Shown here one piece after another: positions 20,911 to 31,800 of a stretch of DNA of 64,000 nucleotides. Position numbers and translations under genes: made by a program. Below the pieces are notes generated by a model. The model did not search any database and was not told where the DNA came from. It saw nothing but the letters and a program-made list of their open reading frames with translations. Each line of letters starts with the position of its first letter. Position 1 is the stretch's first letter. The stretch comes from Chlorops oryzae (taxonomy: Eukaryota > Arthropoda > Insecta > Diptera > Chloropidae), in assembly GCA_020466095.1 (NCBI GenBank), contig CM035808.1, forward strand, positions 36,473,502 through 36,537,501, written 5' to 3'.

Positions 20911-22150
20911 TTATTTACATTCCATTTTAGCTCCCTTCTCTTTGAACTCCTTTTCTTTCTGGGCTTGTTTCTGTTTGAACTCCTGCTCTTCCTTTTTCAA
21001 CTTCTCCTTTAGGGCTTTTTCTTCTTCCGCAATTTTTGCCTTAGCTGCCTTGGCCTCGTCCTCGCATTTCTTACGCTCAAGTTCACGTGCTTTTTTCTGC
21101 TTCTCTTCGAGTTCTTTTGCTGCCTGCTTAGCTTTGGCCTCGGCATCTTTTTTAGCCTGGGCTGCTTTTGCCTCGGCTTCTTTTTTAGCCTTAGCAGCTT
21201 TTGCCTCGGCTTCCTTTTTAGCCTTGGCGGCTTTCTCCTCTCTCTCACGAGCTTCTTTTGCTAATGTACGAGCATCTTTCAGCTCATCATCCTTGGGCTT
21301 TGTAATTTCACGGTAGGTTTTGTTCATTAAAAAGTCCACACCCTTATCGATGGGACCAATAATCAATGGGGTAGTAAGAAGCGCCAATGCACATGGTACA
21401 AACCGAACTGCAAACGAAGCTGGCTTAGCGCAACCTCCAGACTTGGTGGCGAACAGTGGTTTCGTCGCATTTTTCATGCTGTGTGGATAGGATGAAAGAG
21501 ACATTTTAATGAGTGAATAATTAGTTAGTCCAATAGGTTCGACTCGATCGAATGGGTCGAAGTCAGGTCCAAAATGTATCAGAGAACCTAGGATCATAAA
21601 CATCATTAACATTGATTGATTTTGAACCCTCTAAGTCCAAACCATCCGAAGGTTCGAACTCTTTCGATGAGCCAAAGTCATTCCTTAAATGGTATTCATT
21701 TTATGTGGCATACGAATACACGGATCCAATATCAATATATCACCAAAAATTGGAGTTATATATATATATATTTACTCACCCTTCGAAAACCATGCCCGGT
21801 ATGAACACCGATGCCAAGAGTTGCCATATTAGTGCATCGAATGCATTGATCGCGACTCGATGTGGCTTATCGCCTCTCTCTGAGGAACTATTGGCGCGGT
21901 GATAGACATCACCTAATATATAAGCCGTACTGACCATTTGTGGCACATAGGTAGCCGTGCATGGAAGAATGGAACCACATGCTGTGCCAATATGACCAGC
22001 GTATCCTAACAAAATTCAACAAAATTTGATTGGTGAAAAATTGAATTGTTAGGTCATGTACATACCTAAATAGCGTAGAGGTCCATTGCGGTGGAAATCG
22101 TATGGTGGAGGCTTGGCGTCGGCAGCTGACTTAGAGAACCAACAACCCAT
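20911..22150 (-). CDS. MTFP1-like mitochondrial fission process protein, copy E, with coiled-coil tail
   Basis: Exons 22066-22150, 21780-22005 and 20911-21478 (minus) give 292 aa. The start is MGCWFSKSAADAKPPPYDFH, then PLRYLGYAGHIG. The core includes QMVSTAYILGDVY, NAFDALIWQLLASVFIPGMV and LLTTPLIIGPIDKGVDFLMN (residues ~135-155), the best overall family match in the cluster. Both introns are in family positions (phase 1 and phase 2). Exon 3 starts at the CACAG acceptor at 21479-21480; an earlier AG at about 21590 gives the wrong phase. Residues ~163-292 are almost only Ala, Lys, Glu and Gln (AKAKKEAEAKAAKAKKEAE) with an 11-residue period, a long charged helix or coiled coil. Confidence 0.8.
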
Positions 22151-22519
22151 ATTGAAAAGAGACTAGAAATTTGAAGGAAACTTTTGTAAAAACATTTGCA
22201 AAACCTTTAATTTCCTCCATATCATCCCCCAGTTTTTCTTACCGGATAATTTGGTTTGGCTAGAGAGATAAATTGAATATGGATTTGTTGGTTGGCTTTT
22301 TGAATTTTCCTCGAAAGGTTTTTTTTTCTTCTAATTTTCCAGTTTCTCGGAAGATTAAATTTAAATGCTTGTGAAAATTTTTCAAACAAAAATTTCAATT
22401 TAGTCGAAAAAAAACCGACAAACTTTTATTCAATTTAATTCAAATAAAACTTAAATTTTCCAACGAAAGCTTGATTTGGAATTCATAAATATTCTCTCAT
22501 TTCTACGTGGCTATTGCGA

Positions 22520-22800
22520 TACTTTATTGAAAATACCTTGCAGTAATTCTAACTACTCTTCAAATAACTACCCCCGCCTAGTCACAAAAACACCAGGACC
22601 ACTCACTTTGATGATTTGCCACCGAATGCCTTAAACTGTCATTGAAAACTAATCACTCCCACATTTAACTACTCCACGATTAGACCTTCTTATGTGAATT
22701 ATAGGTCATTTATCCCATATGCACCAGTTGGTCTAATTTTGTAACTACACTTCTTCTACTGGTTACTACTCAAGGTCTAGTCAATTCGCATTCCTAAAAT
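22520..22800. repeat. Left inverted arm of a ~2.45 kb repeat structure
   Basis: Read on the opposite strand, it matches 24716-24985: TTGACTAGACCTT, TTAGACCAACTGG, GTCTAATCGTGG, GACAGTTTAAGGC and GGTGGCAAATCATCAAAGTG occur in the same order. Arms of about 270 bp face each other across 1.9 kb. Confidence 0.6.
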
Positions 22801-22807
22801 ACTTTAC

Positions 22808-22935
22808 AGTGGGTGCATTCAGGAGACTCAACTGTTGTGGAAATTTTGTGTAAAATTCGGCTAAAAGGTGAGCTACCAACAGAGCTTTTACCGCATGTTG
22901 ATTGCGTGGGCTCCATTTCCGGTTGTAACTATTTT
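22808..22935 (+). repeat. Direct repeat partner of 24598-24712
   Basis: GTGCATTCAGGAGACTCAAC, TTTTGTGTAAAATTCG and the following TTGTTGATTG-like segment recur in the same orientation at 24598. Together with the inverted arms this gives an inverted-plus-direct arrangement. Confidence 0.55.
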
Positions 22936-24597
22936 GATTGTAAGTGGTTCCTCATACATCTATGTGTTGAATATTTGTAGGATTTCCTGCGCTATGTGAA
23001 ACCATGCCATTTTCGATTAAAACGAAAGCTAAAATCAGTCACGGGATAGTATTGGAAAAAAAAGAGAAAACGATTGATTTCGGAAAAGTCGCTTTTGTCG
23101 GAGAGAAATATTAATACATAAATACGTACTAGCACGGAAAGATAATTTCATTTTATTTTCTTCTTCGAATTTCTTGCAATGCAGCTGGCCTTTCGATTTC
23201 GTAAGATATTTTATATCATTTCCGCAAAACAAAAAAGAAAAAGGAGTCAGCATTTTGCACGTTAATAAATAAACACCTTAGGTAATAATTTAACCAAGTT
23301 TATTTACAAACTAACTGTGTGGAAAATAATTTCTTCTTGTTTCGCTCATTGTTCCGGGGAATCTATAACTGTTGTTTTATTTTCGCAAAGCGATAAAATT
23401 CAACACCAGCGGCCATAACTCCACGTTCCGCTGGCAATTGTTAACAATTTTCACAGCTCTTTTTTATGGTATAACGTTGTTGCGATGTTTTCTCCTCGAT
23501 GAATGTACGTACATATATATGGTATGCATCTTTGTTGACACATTTCTTCTATTCGATTGCGTGGGAATGACCCGCTGGTCGGAAAGAGGTCGGAAAGAGG
23601 TATCGAAACGATGGGTCTTATGAACCGATTGTTTCCTTCAATAAGATATGGGGTGGCATAAATAAAGCTAAATAGAAACACAAGTACTATGGGAGGCAAT
23701 AAATAAAGAATTAAATTTTGAAATATGAAAAAAATTATTATTTTTCGATATTGATGGGCCAAAAGGGGGAATGCAAGACATTTCTCAACCCCGATAATAC
23801 TGATACACTTATCCTCCCATGTTCATCGTAAAAGGCTTAGTCAGCTAGTCTCAACAGATCGTAGCTCAATTTTACTTAAGAATTTTCCCATAAAATTTTT
23901 TATTGAATTTCAATCATTCTGATCCAAAAAAAAAAGAGCCCAAAGAAAGGTCGTTATAGGTATACACATAGATATCACACTTGAGCGGGCTCGCAATCAA
24001 CAGGCCTATAAACACCAAACACGAGGCCTATAAATAATCAACCACCTGTACTTCTCTTCACTTTTCCAGAGCGATTACTTAACACGCTTCAAAGAACTGC
24101 AGCCCGATATTTATGTTTGCTTTTTTCGGGTCAAGGTCTTTCGACTCGCTTTCTCGGCTGCGTGCTCGAAACGACCTGATAAAGAAAAAAGAAAATGACG
24201 ATAAAAATGTGTGAAATTCTGTGCTCAAAATTTTATTTTCACTTGAACCATAAATCAATTAGTAGATAATATTACCCAACGAACCACATAATGCATTAAT
24301 GGGCCGATTAAATTCTCACAGCGCACGCTTCACGCAGTTTTGGCCGTTAAGAATGTACCTATAATAATATCTTTTGAGTATTATATTTAGCGCGTAATGA
24401 TGTCGTTTCCACTGCAATGCACGTACATACCGATTATTTAGGGCTTCAAAGTGCAAGACACCCCAGTAGATACATGTACACTTTTCCCCTGAGAATATCC
24501 AGTATAATAAAATTTCGCCCCCGAAGCGGTTTCTATATACATGAACACATACATATGTCCATACCCTTCGGTAATGAAGTGGTCAACTTACCAAAAT
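22936..24597. other. Spacer between the repeat arms
   Basis: About 1.65 kb without a recognisable gene or transposase. It contains a TCCTGCGCTATGTGAAA fragment near 22980 that resembles the end of the GCGCAGGAATT palindromic repeat seen elsewhere. Confidence 0.35.
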
Positions 24598-24985
24598 GGA
24601 GTGCATTCAGCAGACTCAACTGTTGTGAAACTTTTGTGTATAATTCGCCTAAAATGTACGATACCAAGTAAGCTTTCGCAGCTTGTTGACTGAGCGGACT
24701 ACATTTTTGGAAATAGAATTGACTAGACCTTAAGTAGCAATAAGTGGGCTAGAAAAAAATGTAGTTAAAAAATTAGACCAACTGGTACATATGGGACAAA
24801 TGTCCTCTAATTCACCACAGAAGGTCTAATCGTGGCGTAGTTAAATGTGGAAGTGATTATTTGTCAATGACAGTTTAAGGCGTTCGGTGGCAAATCATCA
24901 AAGTGAGTGCTCCTGTGTTTTTGTGACCAGGCGGGGATTAGTGTGAGAGCATTAGGAATTACTGCAGGATGCTTTATCGTTTGCT
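24598..24985. repeat. Right arm: direct segment followed by inverted segment
   Basis: 24598-24712 is the direct partner of 22808-22935; 24716-24985 is the inverted partner of 22520-22800. A third, diverged copy of the inverted segment lies at 6890-7970. Confidence 0.6.
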
Positions 24986-25891
24986 AAAGTGTGGTCACAT
25001 TTGAAGGCCGAAAAAGCCTGGTGGAATTCTCAACAAAGGTCGTGTGTGTTCGTTGGTTTCTATCATATCAAAACCTTTACAACTTTTACGGTAGATGTCC
25101 CAGAGAAAAGGCTTCACTGTATGTTTTAGGTGAGCGAAGCGAATATTATGAATTTCGACCACTTCGAGAATGAGAAAACAAGTTAATTTTATTAAAAAAT
25201 ACTGGAAGTATTCCCAACTTTTTTTTTTTACAAAAAATTCTCTTTTTCAAGTGAAATGTAAAAATTTTAAGTTTTAAAAATTTTTTTTTTTTTTTTTTTT
25301 TTTTTACTTTAAAGCCATTGAACGAATTGTCGATAAAAATAATTGAAATTATTTTACGCTTGTTTGTCGCCCTTCCTGCCGTTCCAACGGCACAAATGGA
25401 AGTCCAGCAGTGTGTATCGCTGATAAAAAAGCAACAAAAAATCAAACAAAAAGATAATTAAAAAAAAATAATAATAAATAAATAAACAAAAACAGCTGTA
25501 CATAATACACAGAAAAATACCACATGGAGAATATCTCTCCGCCTCTCTCTCCCTTGTGTTCGATTATCTTTTTTCTTTCTTTCTTTTTATTTTTGTTTTG
25601 TATAAACAAATGAAATGAATTTGAACTGCGACATTAACGTTCAGCTCTCGCCTACTTTTCAGATCTGGTTTAACTTCCCAATAGAACGGAACGGAACATG
25701 CAGCCAGCAATTTGAAATAGTACATTCAACAACCAACAACAACAACAACAACAGGAAAGAAAGAACCTATTGGGAATCGAATATTCTATAGGCCGAAAGT
25801 TTCATACCAAACTGGATCGCCGGTAATACGTTTCGCGCCAGCCCGGTGCCCCTGAAACTGATTCCGGTCGATGAAGTGAGCGCGCGCGGCA

Positions 25892-28800
25892 ATGACCCTC
25901 ACGAACGCTACACAACAGGAGAGCTGTAGCAAAAAAATGGAAGTTAAATGTCCGATCGCTCCTGCTGCCGAAGAGAATTTACCAACATCCGAATTAGATT
26001 TACTAGCCAAGCTGGAGGCCGCAAATAAATTAATCGAAAGCGACGCAAAGAGTCTGAATTCATTGCATTCAACTCACAGTCGCAAGAATTCCGATACGAG
26101 TCAAATAAGCCTGAACTCAAGTGAGTACAATCGAGCCGAGATTTATACAAGTTAAATCAACCGATTTTTCAATTAAAACGGTTCTTGATTCAAAGTCAAA
26201 TATTGACTTCAAATGGGGTACCAGAAACCCACATTAGGTCCCTGCCTTGTCATGTCAAAGCTTGTCTTATGTCGCCTTTGAACTTGTTGCTAATCATAAG
26301 GCAATTGCACAATAGTTGGCAGGGTTTGTTTTGCCACATTCAACAAATCAAATGACAAGAGGGGATGCTTAATGACACATGTCATTTTCATAATTATTGG
26401 GTATGTTTTTGAAAGGCGCTGTTTAGACTATAGGAAAATTCGATAAAAATATATTTCGTTTAAAGGCGATGGATGCACGAACACTTTTCATCCCTGTGCG
26501 TCTCTCGCATTAAAATTAAAATGTTTTTTTTTATCGAGATATCTTTCTGTGCCAATAATGTCTCGTTTGTCATAAAACTTGCTCGCAAAAATTTTCATCT
26601 AGTACTTACAATTTTTTGTATGGTAGTTTTTAGAGTGACATAAATATGCCATGAAAACTCTGTTCGAGATTTTTTTATATACAGTAAAAAGCCGATTATC
26701 CGAATCAAATCAACCCGGAGTAACTTTGGATAATCGAAAATCGGGATAAACGCGTTGCCAACTTCTCCCCTCTTAATCAGAACACACCAATTAGACAATG
26801 AGAAAACGAAATTGCTTAACCGACACTTTTAATCATTCGATTAGTTTAACTTCGGGTTAGTGCATCTAGACTTTAATCGGACATTCAGGAAACGGGCCTT
26901 AATTTTAAAAACATCTTAGGCTCTGTTCATGTTAGGCGACAAATCACCAGCGACACAGTTGATTTGATGGCGAGGGACGTTCGGGGATGCGTTTTTCTCT
27001 GTTCACCGTGCGTCCCTCGCCATCAAACCAACTGGATCGCTGGTGTTTTGTCGCCTAATATGAACAGCGACTTATTATGAAAATATATACGTTACTAAGA
27101 CAACACGATATCCAAAAAAAAATCGAGAGGCCTACGCAACTCAAAATTTTTCAAAATAAATTGTGAAAATGTGTCAAATCATTTCACGGTCACCGGATAA
27201 ACGGATTAACGGATAAGTGGATATTTGGAGAATAGATGTTCTGATAAAAGATGTCCGGATAATCGATGTCCTGATAATCGATGTCCGGATAATCGATGTC
27301 CTGATAATCGATGGTCGGAAAATCGATGTGAGGATAAACAATATTCCAGTAATGTATGGTCCTGAACTATGTTCGGGTAATCGATGTTGGGATAAGCAGA
27401 TTTTCGGATAATCGGTTTTCGAAAAATCAATGTTGCGATAATCTATGTCGGCATGATATATCCGGATAAAAGATGTTCGGATAATCTATGTTTTGATATT
27501 TGATGTTAGGACAATCGATATTCGGATAATCGGTATTCGGGTAATCGATGCTCAGATAATTGATGTTCGGGTAATCGAGACTCTACTGTATGTATATTTA
27601 AACTATTTGAGCAAGTCTTTTTTTTTTTTTTTTTTTCAAAATGACCTAGTCCTTTTTTGTATTTTTTATTATTATTATCATTATATTTTGTCAAAACTTC
27701 GTTTGTTTATTTATACCTCTCGATATTTCGAGATAATTCCTCTTAGATTGATATGCGAGGTAAAACCAAGACCTTTAGAAATCATAAGCGATCTGTATTT
27801 TTTGTAGATGGCAACTCAATCGCCGAAGAGGATATTTGGCTTGCCTGGAGTGCAATTATCAAAGAAGGTGCAGTTAAACGAAAAGGACCAAACGTTCGGG
27901 ACTTAGTACGCCGTGGTATACCGCATCATTTCAGGTAAATTGGAAATATTTATTCATACCTAATGATAGAGAACAATCACAACTACCAACATTTCGAACC
28001 ACAAGGGCTCTGGTCTGGCAACAATTGTGTGGTGCGTCCGAAACCGATAAAAAGCAATATGCAGAATATTTAAAAGCCACTTCCGCCTGCGAGAAGGTCA
28101 TACGACGTGACATTGCCCGGACCTATCCGGAAGTGGATTTCTTCAAGAAGAAAGATGGACCCGGTCAGGAGGCCTTATTCAACGTGATTAAAGCCTATTC
28201 ATTGCACGATCGTGAGGTGGGATATTGTCAGGGATCTGGTTTTATAGTAGGTCTACTCCTGATGCAGGTGAGCAAAATAACGTGTAAGAAAATGTGAAAA
28301 AATATTTAATTTTTTTTTTTTCCATTTCCATAGATGCCTGAGGAGGAAGCATTCGCTGTGCTTGTGCAAATCATGCAGCAACATCGTATGCGTGATATGT
28401 TCAAGCCATCAATGTCGGAATTGGGACTTTGCATGTATCAGCTGGAAAACCTAGTGCAAGAACAGATGCCCGAGATGCATATTCACTTTCAACAGCAGGT
28501 GCGACTGACAGTCTTTTTTGAATTTAAATTGCTTATCAATGAATTCTTTACAACTCAGGCATTCCAAACAACCATGTACGCATCGAGTTGGTTCCTTACC
28601 CTATATACGACGACACTTAATTTGAATCTTAGCTGTCGGATAATGGATGTCTTCCTGTGCGAGGGCATGGAGTTCATTTTTAAAGTAGCACTAGCACTTC
28701 TCACACTCGGAAAAGAGAGTTTACTCTGCTTGGACATGGAAGCGATGTTAAAGGTTGGTTGGTGCTGTCCTGTCCAATCGATGTCTTCTCTCATTCGTTA

Positions 28801-31800
28801 AAAATTCATTGCGATTTTTTCGATGGTTTTTCTGCTCTGCAGTTTTTCCAGAAGGAACTACCCGGCCGTGTTGAAGCCGATCCTGAAGCATTTTTCAATT
28901 TAGCGCATTCCATTAAAATTAATACCAAACGCATGAAGAAAATGGAAAAGGAATATCAGGATGTTAAGAAAAAGGAACAAGAAGAAATGGGTGAGCTACG
29001 TCGTCTACGACGTGAGAATCGTTTGCTAAAGCAACGCAATGATTTACTTGAGGCTGAAAGCGCCGAACTCGCCGATCGCCTCGTCCGTGGACAAGTATCA
29101 CGCGCAGAGGAAGAAGAAACTAGGTATATAGTGTAATATTAGTGGATAAAAGATTTAATATTAATTAATAATAATTTTCCCCCTCCCAGTTATGCTATTC
29201 AGACCGAGCTGAGGCAATTGCGCCGTTCATATTTGGAGGTCTCACATCAACTTGAAAACGCCAATGAAGAAGTTCGTGGCTTGAGTTTAAGACTTCAAGA
29301 AAATGTAAGTTCAGTTCCTTTTAAAATGAAATCCCATCAAATATGTAACATTCCGTCCTGTCTGGCCGAAATCGCTTACAAAATTTGCGTTCGTTTCGCA
29401 CGCAATTGTGTCTAATTGCAATTGATTCACTCCCATTTCTTTTCTTTTTTTTGTTTATTTTTTTCAACTTCTCCGTATAATTCTTATGTGGTTTATGGTG
29501 CCTAACATATAAAACTGAAAACTACTCATAAAAATTTTATGCTTAAACAGAATGTATCCATTGATAGCGTAAGTAAACCGAAGATAAGAAGACATTTTTA
29601 TTTTGAGAATGCATGCCTGCGCTTCCTTAAAATTGAAATTAGATTCTCTATTGTCTTGCCAAAAATTCCGAGTTAAAACTCTGTAAATATGCCTGAATTT
29701 TGTTATTATTACGAGTATTATTATTATTTCGATTTAAAATGAGCTTAATTTATGTCTAAAAGAGTCCATTCATTCGACAGGTGAATGTTTCGATTTTTTC
29801 ACTGATTTCGGGTAAAATGTTTTAACTTTGCAGTTATAAAGAAGTATCAAGGAGCCCTCAGATGAAGTTAGTGTGGTCCAAGAAAATGATCAGTTTTGAT
29901 TTTTCTTCATTTTGGTAAAAATAACTTTCATAAAACTCATACCGGTTTCGGAGATATAAGCCCCAGAATCATAAAAAGAGGTGAAAAAATGGTTTCTTCG
30001 AATTTTTGCTATTTCTAACTCCTAGATGGCGTTTTCTCCGGTTAGTTATTACTTCAGTTCGTTTTTACATTTGAAGGGATAAAACTTTGTTATAGACAGG
30101 CGAATAAAATATTGAACGGTTTAAAAGGATATAGCCATAAGTACAAGCAAAAATTGCGCAACTTAATTCTCGGCCATGCTATTCGAGATCGATTTAAAAT
30201 TTACCTGTAGCTAACTTAGCAAAACTTAAGATTAGGGATTCCCTACATTTACCAAATCCTTTCAGGAACTTCAGTCAAAATTTTGTTTACATATTACTGG
30301 TTGCAGCATATTAGGGGCCGTTCCAGAATTACGTATGTACCATTAGGGGAATGGTTGCTTATTCTGAGTTGCTTAGTTTTGCAATTTTTTTGATGGTGGG
30401 CTTTTAAGAGATTTGTATAATTTTTGCCGACAAGTGTGATAAATCTGCTTATCAAATACTTGAAAGGCCCCTTACCCAACATTTTGCTTCTCGATTCCTT
30501 GATAAAATGTCATCGCGAGGCATAAGCATACAACGCTTTTTTATTGCTTTTATTAAGTTGCTTCAGTGAAGAAACGTGTAGAGTTTTGTGTGTAAACAAG
30601 GCAGGTCAAGTTTTCGAAATAAAGTCAAAGCACTCTAAATCGTAGGTATGTATCTTCAGTTACAGTAGATCACCCTCTTTCTTGGAGAAAACTAATTATA
30701 AGACAAATAAATATACAAAAGAAATTTTAAAGCAATAGAGTGGAAGTCGTTATAGAGAGGTAACATATGATTGTAGGTCAAAAGCGTTTATGAACTGTAT
30801 ACTACTAAACATGTTTATGTGCTTTGTAAAAATTGCATGTCTTTTTTATTTTATTTCAATCGTCTACGATCATAAATTTAATTACTGTAGATGTAATAAG
30901 TTTATAAATGTGTTTGTGCTCTAGTGTCCCGCATGATTTTGTCGATTTTTTAGAGAAAAATATGGTTCCTTCAAAATTTAATTTGAAATTCTTCTCAAAT
31001 TCGCTATGCAGAACAACTCTCGTCAATCGTCAATCGATGAATTGTGCATGAAAGAAGAAGCATTGAAGCAACGCGACGAAATGGTATCGTGTCTACTGGA
31101 GGAGCTAGTAAAGGTTCGTCAAAGCCTCGCTGAGAGTGAAGATCAGATCAGAAATTTGAAATCGAAAATTGAAGAGCTCGAAGAAGATAAGAAGACATTA
31201 CGCGAGACAACGCCAGATAATTCCGTAGCGCATTTACAAGACGAATTGATCGCATCGAAATTGCGTGAAGCTGAAGCGAGCCTTTCGCTCAAAGATCTCA
31301 AACAACGGGTACAGGAGCTAAGTACACAATGGCAACGACAATTGCAGGAAAATAGAAATGATCATAATGCGGCTCCTGTTGATTCGACGCCCAAGAAGCT
31401 GCTCACAAATTTTTTCGATACATCCAAATCGAATGAGCATACACAGAGACTCGAAGAGGAATTGATGACAACTCGCATACGTGAAATGGAAACACTCACC
31501 GAGCTCAAGGAACTGCGACTTAAGGTAAATGCGAAATAGATTGGAAGTTATTGTAAGAACAAGTTTTATGCTCTTAATTTTTAAAGGTCATGGAGCTAGA
31601 GACACAAGTGCAAGTATCTACTAATCAGTTACGTCGTCAGGATGAGGAGAATAAAAAATTACGCGAAGAATTGGATATGGCATTGTATCGTGAGAAGGAA
31701 CAAGCGAATAAGGCTCGAGAACAGCAACACAGGTGAGAACGAAAATATAAGAAAATAGGAGAATTTCATTCGAAACTCTTCGACTGTCTTCCTTAGGTAT

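Larger units (their letters stand above)
26682..27588. mobile_element. pogo/Tigger-like non-autonomous element in Evi5 intron 1
   Basis: The left end CAGTAAAAAGCCGATTATCC and the reverse complement of the right end (CAGTAGAGTCTCGATTACCC) match over about 25 bp. The element is flanked by TA at 26680-26681 and 27589-27590. The CAGTA..CCTCGATTATCCGAA style is typical of Tigger/pogo ends. The 907-bp interior has no transposase but holds a hairpin insertion and a satellite built from the same GATAATCGAT motif. Confidence 0.6.

Noticed and set aside
20804..21316. 170-aa plus-strand ORF rich in Ala, Ser and Phe
   Set aside because: It is antisense to the Ala/Lys/Glu tail of MTFP1 copy E, whose sense frame has introns and family motifs.
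21479..21612. Continuous 233-aa ORF as exon 3 of MTFP1 copy E
   Set aside because: The earlier AG gives phase 1, which does not fit the phase-2 donor; the CACAG acceptor at 21479 fits and aligns with the other copies.
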